From IMG/VR virus record IMGVR_UViG_3300047560_002518, positions 1-64,000 of that record: a stretch of 64,000 nucleotides of DNA; one strand, given 5' to 3'. Source of the DNA: a virus. Below are positions 1 to 8,688 of this stretch, one piece after another. A program made the position numbers and the translations under genes. The notes under the pieces are model-generated. The model had not been told where the DNA came from and searched no databases. It was given only the letters and a program-made list of their open reading frames with translations. Every line of letters begins with the position of its first letter. The first letter of the stretch is position 1.

Positions 1-202
1 TACACGCTTTGCTTAGTGCTATAGCGCGTATCTCTGTGTGCCCATAGCGCCCAAGCTCCTTAGCAAACCTGTTAGCACTGTTGCCAAAGCGTACAGCGTA
101 GCCTATGTGAGCTTTGGGGTGCAAGCTGACGCCTGCGTGTGTGTATGTTTTTGCGCTTGCTGTAGTAGCAGTTGCAGTAATTAAAGTAGTATTATTTTGC
201 AT
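1..202 (-). CDS. Partial hypothetical protein running off the left edge
   Basis: An open frame of 67 codons starts at an ATG at 202 and runs leftward to the window edge with no stop. The visible N-terminus is Thr/Ala-rich, followed by a basic, Gly- and Ala-rich segment with an ANRFAKELGRYGH stretch. I do not recognise the family. No clear Shine-Dalgarno precedes the ATG, and the codon use is richer in GC than the neighbours, which may mark an unrelated acquisition. The upstream region holds two perfect palindromes that would be in its leader. The frame looks genuine because it stays open through GC-rich codons, but the function is unknown. Confidence 0.5.
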   Translation of the reverse strand, partial: MQNNTTLITATATTASAKTYTHAGVSLHPKAHIGYAVRFGNSANRFAKELGRYGHTEIRAIALSKAC

Positions 203-236
203 AATTTACACGCTATAAAGTAAAATTAAAAGTAGT

Positions 237-258
237 GCTAACGCTTTAAAGCGTTAGC
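237..258. repeat. 22-bp perfect palindrome
   Basis: The sequence reads GCTAACGC-TTTAAA-GCGTTAGC and is fully self-complementary. It could be a dyad operator or form a hairpin in a leftward leader transcript. No T-tract follows on the minus strand, so it is not a typical intrinsic terminator. Confidence 0.85.
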
Positions 259-265
259 GTTAAAA

Positions 266-289
266 CAAGTTAAGTAATTACTTAACTTG
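266..289. repeat. 24-bp perfect palindrome
   Basis: The half-site CAAGTTAAGTAA is followed directly by its exact reverse complement. It lies 7 bp from the 22-bp palindrome. Its role is unknown; a protein-binding dyad or cruciform is plausible. Confidence 0.85.
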
Positions 290-306
290 CTTACTATTAT
301 ACAAGC

Positions 307-395
307 AAAAAATATTATTGCAAGCTTTTTTTTACTTTTTTTACATTTTTTTTTGCATTTTGTAAAAAAAAATTACTTGCTTTTTTTATTTTTTT
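307..395. other. Phased A/T-tract region (likely curved DNA)
   Basis: Homopolymer tracts occur at 307-312, 326-333, 336-342, 346-354, 358-361, 364-372, 381-387 and 389-395. Centres between 329 and 368 are spaced about 10 bp apart, one helical turn, which is the established pattern for intrinsic DNA bending. Confidence 0.55.
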
Positions 396-690
396 ATGTT
401 AAAATATTTTAAGCAAAAAATTATGCGAGGGGTGGGGGGTGTATATATACAACAAACTGTTGTTTTTTTGCAACAGCGCAACCTCTTTCTCCCTCTCTTT
501 CCTCTCATTTTCCTAAACTCTTTTTTCAAAATCCCTTAAAAATCAACCATACAGAGGTAAAATCACCCCTCTGAATCTGTAAGTACTTCTTTATAATTTT
601 TCGCGCGGAAATTTTTTAAACCCTGTAGACCAAATCCGGGCCGACAATATCTAACAGTGATATATACAGTATGTCACAGTAGGAGTCCCA

Positions 691-885
691 ATGGAACAAT
701 ATAATCACATTTCTCGTCACGATATGAAGCCAGCAGCAGTAAAAGACAGTAGCGTCAGCCAATCCAACAGCCATCTATATAGCTTAGTACACCGTCTAAT
801 GGAAACGGTAGAAAAGCAGTCGAGGCAGATCTCTAGGCTGGAATCTACCATAAGTGAAATTTCCAGTACCATGCGAAATCAGTAA
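691..885 (+). CDS. Small coiled-coil-like hypothetical protein
   Basis: This encodes 64 residues from an ATG preceded by a good Shine-Dalgarno (AGGAG, 6 bases upstream). The C-terminal half, about residues 30-60, is a heptad-like helical segment (LVHRLMETVEKQSRQISRLE), suggesting a coiled coil. There is no signal peptide or membrane segment. It is one of few rightward genes and is followed by a terminator shared with the leftward operon. I do not recognise a family. Confidence 0.55.
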   Translation: MEQYNHISRHDMKPAAVKDSSVSQSNSHLYSLVHRLMETVEKQSRQISRLESTISEISSTMRNQ

Positions 886-943
886 TGGTAAGAAAAATTA
901 AATTCATGGTAATATCAACTGTTTGTCCTCCAACTCTAAAAAC

Positions 944-1037
944 AGTAGATTAAAGGTATTCGAGCCGGAATTAAGTTGGGGATAAAATAAAAGCCAGTTC
1001 ACACCTGGCTTTCATTTGGTTAGTAGATTAAAGGTAT
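944..1037. repeat. 16-bp direct repeat flanking the terminator
   Basis: AGTAGATTAAAGGTAT occurs at 944-959 and again at 1022-1037, on either side of the hairpin. It could be a duplication that arose around the terminator or a protein-binding repeat. Confidence 0.7.
983..1015. terminator. Convergent intrinsic terminator
   Basis: An 8-bp stem (AAAGCCAG at 990-997 pairing with CTGGCTTT at 1005-1012) with a 7-base loop. On the minus strand it is followed by TTTTATTTTATC, a good U-tract, and it lies downstream of the gene ending at 1150. On the plus strand it lies downstream of the gene ending at 885 with a weaker tail. Confidence 0.8.
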
Positions 1038-1149
1038 AAAAATTTGTTTACCAGCTGTTTCACAGTCTTGGTATGTTGTCATCTTTTTAATTATATATAT
1101 CGGTTAAGCTCAAATGGCGTTGTATTCCTATTATCAATTATTTATTAGC

Positions 1150-3525
1150 TTAATCTTCATAGTCGTACTCTTCATCATTGTCGTGAACGCCATATTCGAT
1201 GTCTAAGTCTTTAGCAATATCTGATAATATTTTTTGTTGGTTAGGTGGTAGGAGTTCTCTGTATCCGGAAAACTCTAACAAGCTAGAAGCAGTGTCTCCG
1301 CCGTTGCCATCGCCCATAAAATTGTGAAAGCCTTTAACTAGTCCAATTCTGCATAGTCTATAGAAGTCTTGTGGATTAGCGTGTGCAATAGCAGCTGGAA
1401 GTGATGGTAGTGCTGCTGCAGATGAAGTAACCGCTTGGTTACATAATGCAACTGTTCTATGTTCTTCTGGCACGTCATTGAGCAATGCTCCGTCGCTTTT
1501 AACTGCTTTTAAGCAACGATCAAAGGTTCTAAGTTTATATGGAACAAACTGTAATTCCCATGGATGATTGTCAATTCCAATTGCACAAATTTCTGGTGTT
1601 TTAAATCTTTCTGGTACGTAACGTAGTGTTCCATCATGTTCCATTGCAATTTCACATAGTTCAAGAGTTATTTGTTTTTTCGGAACTTCATTTAGATTCC
1701 AACCGTTAGTAGTAACTGCTGCTTTACATATTTCATAGTCTTTAAATTGATCTGGAAGATATTGAAGTACATTTGAAGTCTTAACTGCATCAAGACACAG
1801 GTCACGAGTTATAATACCTTCTGGAACGTGTCTAATTGCATAGCCGTCATTTTTAACTGCAAGTTTACATAGTTCTGGAGTTATTTCGTGATCCGGAATA
1901 TATCTAAGTGCTGTGCCGTATTTTGAAACTGCTATCTTATATATTTCTGGAGTTCTAAATTCCTCCGGAACATAGTCTAAGGCTTCGCCAAACTGTTCAA
2001 CTGCAAATTTACATAGTTCTGGAGTTATAAGGTCTGATGGAACTTCGCCCAATGCGTATTGGCTTAACTTAATTGCAGCTTTACATATTTCCAGAGTACG
2101 TAACTCAGCTGGAACCTGCATCAATGATGTGCCTTTGGTCTTAACTGATTTCAAATAATTTTCAGGAGTACGTAGCTCTTCTGGAAGTCTATAAAGTGGA
2201 CAGCCGTGTTCTATAGCAAGGATAAACATGTCATTGGTTTTAAGTTTTTCCGGTACGTGATGGATTGCACTACCACTTTGTATTACTGCTTTTTTACATA
2301 GCTCAATTGTGCGGTATTCTTCTGGAACATAACTGAGAAAGTTACCATTCTCAGCAACTGCAATCTCGTACATTTCAGCAGTATGGCCAGCTGGTGGAAT
2401 ATGACGTATTGATTCAGGATTCAGTTTTACTACTGCATTAGTAATTTCTCGATCTTTAATAATATGTCTCGGAGCTTCGAGGAATAGATGCGGTGATTTA
2501 GCCAGCTCGTCAATTACTCGTTGTTTATAATTTTTAAGGGTAGTTGGACCATGTACAACATATGTTGGATTAGCTGCTATAGCTCTTTCCCAAGCTTCAA
2601 TCGAGTCATCTAATTTGCCATTTACAAAGAAATTTTCCATATCGATGTCTGCGTCAATTGCAGCTTCTTGATACTGTGGATCATTTCTAATAATTTCAGG
2701 AGCTCGTAAGATTTCGCGTGGAGTAGCTAAAATTTGATCTTTAATAAACGATGGACGTTGTTGCATGATTATATTGAAATTATTTTTATCTAAATCAAAA
2801 ATACTAAAGTTAAATTCAGGCCCCCACCCTGCGCCTTTTATGCCTTTAACGAAATCACTAAGTAATATATCCATAATGTATGGATGTAATTTAGCATCAG
2901 GTTTTTGATTACCAGTAGCTTTCATTTCGCCAAGGAATCCGTTAGTTTCGAGAATAAACGTAAGGGTTACTCGCATCTTGTGTCTAAGTGACAGTATGCG
3001 TTGATCTTGTTTAGTTTGGCCAACTACGTTACCGCAGTGCTTACCGCTACGTCCTTCTTCTGAACAGAACGCTCTATCAACAAACCACCACTGAAATCCA
3101 TTACCGTAATCTTTTATCACATAATCACCTTGTTGTGGTTGTAATGGTCTAGTGGGAATAAATTTCCATTTATCTTCAAGTTGTATTAGATCGTTGAGTA
3201 CCTCACTAACTGGTTTAGCATTAAATGCGTAGTCTTTAATAGGTTGATAATCAATTGTAGAAAAGTGTTCTAATTTAGATTGAAAGTTATTAAATTCAGC
3301 AACTGTATAATTGCCAAGACGTTTTTGTAATCTACTTTGATCTCCGCTCATTACATCAGCAATGATCAGCATATACCATTCAGCGCCTTTTGGAAAAGTT
3401 TTTCTAATCCAATTTGCGTGACTGTCAATATAATCCACTTGATCTGGATACGTTGTTTTCAGACGTTTAATTACGTCAGCAACGCTTTCAAGTATAAGTG
3501 TAGTGTATAGTTCTCTTAATCTCAT
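1150..3525 (-). CDS. PcfJ-like domain protein with DUF4116-like repeats (paralogue 1)
   Basis: The product has 791 residues, from an ATG with AGGA upstream. Residues 1-13 form a short leader ending I-L-E|S, matching the [LI]xE site of T4 prohead protease substrates. Residues about 120-225 hold a conserved block: HCGN at 163-166, ILSLR at 177-181, a beta segment, then MKATGN at 201-206 and a KP..KLHPYI tail. This order recalls PcfJ-like domains (HC-G, L-R, T-E, GxGN). Residues about 380-735 are a tandem array of roughly 23-25-residue repeats of the type TPELCKLAVKNDGYAIRHVPE, resembling DUF4116. The tail is acidic. It is the last gene of a four-gene paralogous run. Role unknown; an internal head protein delivered to the host is my inference. 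Confidence 0.7.
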   Translation of the reverse strand: MRLRELYTTLILESVADVIKRLKTTYPDQVDYIDSHANWIRKTFPKGAEWYMLIIADVMSGDQSRLQKRLGNYTVAEFNNFQSKLEHFSTIDYQPIKDYAFNAKPVSEVLNDLIQLEDKWKFIPTRPLQPQQGDYVIKDYGNGFQWWFVDRAFCSEEGRSGKHCGNVVGQTKQDQRILSLRHKMRVTLTFILETNGFLGEMKATGNQKPDAKLHPYIMDILLSDFVKGIKGAGWGPEFNFSIFDLDKNNFNIIMQQRPSFIKDQILATPREILRAPEIIRNDPQYQEAAIDADIDMENFFVNGKLDDSIEAWERAIAANPTYVVHGPTTLKNYKQRVIDELAKSPHLFLEAPRHIIKDREITNAVVKLNPESIRHIPPAGHTAEMYEIAVAENGNFLSYVPEEYRTIELCKKAVIQSGSAIHHVPEKLKTNDMFILAIEHGCPLYRLPEELRTPENYLKSVKTKGTSLMQVPAELRTLEICKAAIKLSQYALGEVPSDLITPELCKFAVEQFGEALDYVPEEFRTPEIYKIAVSKYGTALRYIPDHEITPELCKLAVKNDGYAIRHVPEGIITRDLCLDAVKTSNVLQYLPDQFKDYEICKAAVTTNGWNLNEVPKKQITLELCEIAMEHDGTLRYVPERFKTPEICAIGIDNHPWELQFVPYKLRTFDRCLKAVKSDGALLNDVPEEHRTVALCNQAVTSSAAALPSLPAAIAHANPQDFYRLCRIGLVKGFHNFMGDGNGGDTASSLLEFSGYRELLPPNQQKILSDIAKDLDIEYGVHDNDEEYDYED

Positions 3526-3538
3526 TTATATTCCTTAA

Positions 3539-5821
3539 TTATTGATAATCATTTGGTAATCTAACAGCCATATTTTCTAGTTCATCTTGTTGTTCTTGAT
3601 TCAAGTAAGATCTAAATAAAGAGTCATTAAGTAGTTCTAGTGGACTTCCAAAATTTTCATCAAATCCATGTTCCTTTGCTATTTTGTTAGCAGCCGTTAT
3701 AGCAATTTTGCATAATTCAAAATAACTATCGGGATCAGTTTCTCCGATAGATTCAGGAATAGAGTGTAAGACTGTTGGTGCATCACTAATCGCTAATTTA
3801 CAAAGTTCTAAAGTTTTTAATTCATCTGGAACAAAATCTATTGCATTCCCGTTCTGTTTAACTGCTGTATAGCACAACTCTGGAGTTCTAAGGTCTTCTG
3901 GGATATATCCTAATATACTGCCGTCTTTTTCTAAAGCTGATTTGCAAAGTTCTGGAGTTAACAATTCATTTGGAACATGTAAAATTGCATGCGCAGATGA
4001 TTCTACAGCTAATTTGCAAAGTTCTGGAGTTCGTTGTTCTCTTGGAATATGTCTTAACAAATGACCAAATTCTTTAACACAGTCAGTAACCATCTTTGGA
4101 GTTCTAAGGTGTTTTGGAACAAATTCTAATGCATTCTTGTTATTCTTAAGTGCAATTTTGCAAAGTTCTGGAGTTTTTAATTCATCTGGAATATATTGTA
4201 GTGCTCGTCCGTATGTAGGAAGAGCAAGAATAGCAAGGTCTGGAGTTCTCTCATGATCTAGTAAATGTTCAATTGCGGTTCCGTTTAGTGTAACCGCATA
4301 CCCAAGAAGTTCAGGAGTTCTTAGTTCAGTCGGAACATGCTTTATTATAAATGGCATATTAGTAACTGCAAGTTTGGCTGTTTCAGCTGTTATAAATGAT
4401 TTTGGAATTTTTTCTATATTCCAACCGTTGGTTGCTACTGCTTTTTTAGCCATTTCATAGGTGTGAAACTTATCTGGAATATCGTTCCAACTAGTCGTTG
4501 TTTTAGTTGCAATATCTACTAGTTCTTGAGTTTTAAATTTCTCTGGAGTATGCTTTAACGCAAATCCGGAGTTAGAAACTGCAAGTTTGCAAAGTTCTTG
4601 AGTTCTCATTTCTTCCGGAACATCTTTTAGTAACACACCACGCTTAGAAACTAGAGTTTTGCATAACTGCATAGTTTTACCAGCAGGTGGCACATATTGA
4701 AATGCATCTGAATTGTTTTCAACAAGTGATAAAATGAACGCTTCGTCTTTGATAATGGCACGCGGGCATTCCATAAGTAAGTTTGGAAAGGTCGTTAGTA
4801 CAGCCGTTATTTTTTCTCGATAGTTGTTAACTTCTTGAGGAGCATGGATAACATATTTTGGGTTTACAGCAATAGCTTTTTCCCAATTTGCTATCGAATT
4901 ATCCATCTTACCATTTACAAAAAAGTTTGATAAATTTTTATCTTTGCTAATTGCAACTTGTTGATACTCTGGATTATTTTTAATAAAATCAGGTGCTCGA
5001 AAAATTTCACGTGGTGTAGCTTGAATCTGTGTAGAAATTAGAATAGATTTACCTGCTTGTATTAAGATATTAAGATTATTTTCATCTAAGTCAAAAACAC
5101 TAAAATTAAACTCAGGTATATAGCCTGCACCTTGTATGCCTTTAACCATATTACTAAGTAGTAAATCCATAATGTATGAATGATATTTAGGATTAGGTTT
5201 TTGATTTCCGACAGCTTTCATTTCACCAAGGAAACCATTAGGTTCAAGTATAAAAGTAAGTACGACCTTCATATTTTGTCTAAGTGAAAGTATGCGTTGA
5301 TCTGTTTTTTCTCGACCAGTTACGTTACCGCAGTGTTTACCGCTACGTCCTTCGTCTGCGCAGAAGCCTCTATCAACAAACCACCACTGAAATCCATTGC
5401 CATAATCTTTTATTACATAATCGCCTTGTTGCGGGTGTACTGGTCTACTAGGAAGTAGTTTCCATTTATCTTCAAGGTCTTTTAAATCTGCAAGTACCTG
5501 CTGAACCGTTTTAGCATTAAATGCGTAATCTTTAATTGGTTGATAATCAAGTGAAGCATAATGTTCAAGGATTTCTGGCAATTTATTAAGTTCAAAAAGT
5601 AGAAAAGGACCAAGACGCTTTTGTAATTTATCTTGATCTCCGGACAGTTGATCACCAATAATCAGCATATACCATTCAGCGCCTTTTGGAAAAGTTTTTC
5701 TAATCCAATTTGCACGTTCATCAATAAACGGTACTTGATCTGGGTAAGTCGTTTTCAAACGTTTAATTACGTCTGCAACGCTTTCAAATATAATTGTAGT
5801 ATAAAGTTCTCTTAGTCTCAT
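3539..5821 (-). CDS. PcfJ-like domain protein with DUF4116-like repeats (paralogue 2)
   Basis: The product has 760 residues when started at the ATG at 5821; a TTG four codons upstream is possible, but GAG spaced 7 bases before the ATG favours the latter. Its first 230 residues are close to paralogue 1: leader ending I-F-E|S at residues 11-14, HCGN at 163-166, ILSLR, and MKAVGN. The C-terminal half carries a comparable array of RTPELCKLAV-type repeats. The two genes clearly arose by tandem duplication, with the repeat arrays having diverged more than the N-terminal domain. It begins 8 bases after the stop of paralogue 3. Confidence 0.7.
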   Translation of the reverse strand: MRLRELYTTIIFESVADVIKRLKTTYPDQVPFIDERANWIRKTFPKGAEWYMLIIGDQLSGDQDKLQKRLGPFLLFELNKLPEILEHYASLDYQPIKDYAFNAKTVQQVLADLKDLEDKWKLLPSRPVHPQQGDYVIKDYGNGFQWWFVDRGFCADEGRSGKHCGNVTGREKTDQRILSLRQNMKVVLTFILEPNGFLGEMKAVGNQKPNPKYHSYIMDLLLSNMVKGIQGAGYIPEFNFSVFDLDENNLNILIQAGKSILISTQIQATPREIFRAPDFIKNNPEYQQVAISKDKNLSNFFVNGKMDNSIANWEKAIAVNPKYVIHAPQEVNNYREKITAVLTTFPNLLMECPRAIIKDEAFILSLVENNSDAFQYVPPAGKTMQLCKTLVSKRGVLLKDVPEEMRTQELCKLAVSNSGFALKHTPEKFKTQELVDIATKTTTSWNDIPDKFHTYEMAKKAVATNGWNIEKIPKSFITAETAKLAVTNMPFIIKHVPTELRTPELLGYAVTLNGTAIEHLLDHERTPDLAILALPTYGRALQYIPDELKTPELCKIALKNNKNALEFVPKHLRTPKMVTDCVKEFGHLLRHIPREQRTPELCKLAVESSAHAILHVPNELLTPELCKSALEKDGSILGYIPEDLRTPELCYTAVKQNGNAIDFVPDELKTLELCKLAISDAPTVLHSIPESIGETDPDSYFELCKIAITAANKIAKEHGFDENFGSPLELLNDSLFRSYLNQEQQDELENMAVRLPNDYQ

Positions 5822-5829
5822 TTTAATTC

Positions 5830-8688
5830 TCAAAAATCATCGTCGTAGATATTATAATCATCAACATCTTCAACGTTGTCGTCACCGACTATTTCAGCTG
5901 GACCAAGGTCAAACTTTTGTGCAACATAGTATGCAATATCTTGATAAGCAGGTTTGCTCATAGCCCAGTTGTATACTTGTTGCATAGGTTCGGTATTTAT
6001 GTGTGTTGTACCTCTTCTATTTGGATATGGTGCTTTCTCTACTGCATACTTTAGTATCCAAGGTTGCAATACGTTAAAATTAAAACCGTTAAATATTTCT
6101 AAACAATCAGCATTTGATGATTTTCTATCAAAATATGATCTAAATGCTTCACGAGCAACTGCCTGGAACCAGTTCACATCATCTTCCGAAAATACCTCTG
6201 CAAATATGTTAGATGCTTCTTTTATTAGGCCTGGATTTTTATTCAATATTTTATGTTCAACTATACTTCCCATTACTACTGGGTACACGTCATGTAAGAA
6301 ATCAGTTTTAGCAAATGAAGAAAGACTGATATGATTAACTATATTATATCCAACTTCATCGCCATCTATGTCGGCTAAGTGTTCAAATATGTCAGCATAT
6401 ATATCATCTGAAATTGAATACTGAGCTATTGCATTATATAATTTATCGGCATTGTCAACTTCTTGAGCAGATAAAAATTCAATAACTTTATCTACATACC
6501 ATTTTCTATTTTTAGCTACTAGATCATCAGGAAGTCCTATTAAGTTACTACACTCACCTTTCATTGAATTGTCTACTAAGTTTTTATAATCTCTATTAGT
6601 TGTGCCCTTTGGCATTACTAAATCATCTATTGTTTTATATCCTTTTGCAATGATAGTGTCATATATAAAATAACATCTTCGGCTTATAACATCATCGTTT
6701 TCAATTTCTGTAAAATGTTCATTGATGTATTTTAAAATCTTATCTAATGAGACGTTCGAGCGTCTAACAGCATCTTTTGCTAACCTTAGATATGATAGAA
6801 TGTCATCACGATATTTGTCACTTACAGCGTCAAATCCTGTTGAAATAACATAAGAAATGGTAGAATCAATACTGAGCATCTCTTGAAAATCAAGTGCTTT
6901 ATACATATCAGTATTTAAAAATTCTTGAAGTTTCTCGCCAGTAGGAGGCATCCATATTACATAGGCACGCATAAAATCTTCAGTCCACAGTTCTTTTGGA
7001 ACGATACTCATATCTATAATAGCAACTTGTACTGCAAATGATTTATAGTCATCCTCAGACATTACACTTTTAGGAGTATGTTCAAATACGTTTCTAGCTC
7101 TTTCAGATTTTTCTGCATGTGATAGTGAGTGGTGTATTCTTATGTTACGCAAAATTCCATCTGCTAAATCTTTTGATTTATCTTTATCAGGTAATAGATT
7201 ATACAATACGCCAGTTTCATCAAATCTTACTAATGGTTCTGTTAATTCTCGTTGTTGCTCTTTAGTGAATGTATGTAAATTCATTATTTGCATTAGTTTA
7301 TCAACAGGTATTGCATCATAGCCGTGACTTGTGTCTTCAAAATTCTTAACTGCTGCTTTACATAGCTCAAAGGTTCTTAAGTTTTCTGGAATAGCTTCTA
7401 ATAATCTATGTCTCCTTGAAACTGCAATGATTGCTAAATCATTATACGAAGGTGCTCTTAGAGGTACAGTTTCAATTGCTTCAGGTTTTACTTCTAAAAC
7501 ATGTTTCATTATATTATAGCTACCTCTTATCTTTGCTGAGCAATATCCAAGTAGATTTGGTTGCTGTCTTAGTAATAGTGCAACACGAGCTTCCCAATCA
7601 TTTAATGTATTAGGAGCATATATAAGTAAATCTGAACTACGTCGAATAGCATCTTCCCAGGTTTCATTTGAATCATCTACAGTACCATCTTCTCTAATAA
7701 TTGCAGAAAGTCCGGGATGTTTTCTTATTGCAAGATTTCTAAAATTAGGATAATCTTTAATAATATCTCCTGGAGCTCTTAAAATATCAATTGGATACTT
7801 TTCAATTTGAGTTTCAATTAAAACAGGTTTCTGTTCTGCAACAGTTCGTAGGTCATTAGCAGATAAATCAAAAACAGAAAAGTCATTAGCAGGTTGGTAA
7901 GAATATCTACTACTAATGCCTGAGATTAAATCGCTCAGTATTAGTGCAAGTATATACGGATGGAATTTATTCCCAGGTTTAGCATTAAAAGGACCTTTTG
8001 ATTGATAAAGCAATTTATCATCTCTATTCCATTCAAATGTCAATACAGGCCAAACTGGTTTTAAACTGCGAAGACTTAGTAGATAATTTTCAGATCTTGA
8101 TGCATTACCGCAGTGTCCCATAGCTTTTGATTCTAGTGGGTGCGTTGAGTGCGGTAACACCCACCAGTTATATTTTCCAACTGGCAAGATTATTGAGTCA
8201 CCTTCGAGAAGTTCAATATCTGGACGATTATCTAATTCTTGTTGTTTTTTATTATCAGCAATTATCTTTTGTTCTGCTGCAGTTGCATTTGCTATCAATG
8301 CGTTTACTGTAGTAGTAGCAGGGCGAATAGCTTTAAGTACATTAGACATGTGTTGATTATTGCCGTAATTGCCTGCAAAGAAATGTGTTAAATCTGTTTG
8401 TAGTTTATCAAATCCTTGAAACTGATATTCACCCTCGCCCCACATTTTATTAAATTCTGTTTGAAATGCTGGGTCTTGTGTTTCATTAAATCTTACAAAA
8501 TTATTGTACAACAATGTAAACCATTGCAATGCTTGTTCTTTAATAAGTGTAGTTTTAGCCCATGATACTCGTGTGTCAAGTTCTTGTTCACCTGAAGTAC
8601 CAGGTGCACAGCTAGGTAGGTCAAGTTTCATCTTCCTAACTGTACTAGCATGATTTTCTAATAGAATTTTAAATTCATTAAATCTCAT
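5830..8688 (-). CDS. PcfJ-like domain protein (paralogue 3)
   Basis: The product has 952 residues. The leader MRFNEFKILLEN ends in L-L-E|N. The core motif is present (GHCGN at 191-195, LLSLR, then KGPFNAKP and KFHPYI), but the block is more diverged and lies about 30 residues further in than in paralogues 1 and 2. Only one or two recognisable repeats (around RTFELCKAAVKN) follow; the rest is a long, mostly helical region without a family I know, ending in an Asp-rich tail. Start overlaps the preceding stop as ATGA, with GAGGGA as ribosome site. Probably co-expressed with the other three paralogues. Confidence 0.65.
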   Translation of the reverse strand: MRFNEFKILLENHASTVRKMKLDLPSCAPGTSGEQELDTRVSWAKTTLIKEQALQWFTLLYNNFVRFNETQDPAFQTEFNKMWGEGEYQFQGFDKLQTDLTHFFAGNYGNNQHMSNVLKAIRPATTTVNALIANATAAEQKIIADNKKQQELDNRPDIELLEGDSIILPVGKYNWWVLPHSTHPLESKAMGHCGNASRSENYLLSLRSLKPVWPVLTFEWNRDDKLLYQSKGPFNAKPGNKFHPYILALILSDLISGISSRYSYQPANDFSVFDLSANDLRTVAEQKPVLIETQIEKYPIDILRAPGDIIKDYPNFRNLAIRKHPGLSAIIREDGTVDDSNETWEDAIRRSSDLLIYAPNTLNDWEARVALLLRQQPNLLGYCSAKIRGSYNIMKHVLEVKPEAIETVPLRAPSYNDLAIIAVSRRHRLLEAIPENLRTFELCKAAVKNFEDTSHGYDAIPVDKLMQIMNLHTFTKEQQRELTEPLVRFDETGVLYNLLPDKDKSKDLADGILRNIRIHHSLSHAEKSERARNVFEHTPKSVMSEDDYKSFAVQVAIIDMSIVPKELWTEDFMRAYVIWMPPTGEKLQEFLNTDMYKALDFQEMLSIDSTISYVISTGFDAVSDKYRDDILSYLRLAKDAVRRSNVSLDKILKYINEHFTEIENDDVISRRCYFIYDTIIAKGYKTIDDLVMPKGTTNRDYKNLVDNSMKGECSNLIGLPDDLVAKNRKWYVDKVIEFLSAQEVDNADKLYNAIAQYSISDDIYADIFEHLADIDGDEVGYNIVNHISLSSFAKTDFLHDVYPVVMGSIVEHKILNKNPGLIKEASNIFAEVFSEDDVNWFQAVAREAFRSYFDRKSSNADCLEIFNGFNFNVLQPWILKYAVEKAPYPNRRGTTHINTEPMQQVYNWAMSKPAYQDIAYYVAQKFDLGPAEIVGDDNVEDVDDYNIYDDDF

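Larger units (their letters stand above)
203..690. other. Non-coding region with palindromes and phased A/T-tracts
   Basis: No convincing gene is visible in these 488 bases. The region contains a 22-bp and a 24-bp perfect palindrome, then a series of A/T-tracts at about 10-bp spacing (roughly 326-372), then a G-rich patch at 429-440 and a pyrimidine-rich stretch at 480-530. It lies between a leftward gene and a rightward gene, so it should hold divergent promoters. An origin or a regulatory locus are both possible; neither is shown. Confidence 0.6.

Noticed and set aside
429-440. G-rich patch as a G-quadruplex
   Set aside because: Only two G-runs are present close together, not the four needed.
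1320-2440. Regular repeats that look CRISPR-like in the leftmost genes
   Set aside because: The units are about 72 bp, vary at the DNA level and encode the DUF4116-like protein repeat in frame; there are no constant repeats with unique spacers.
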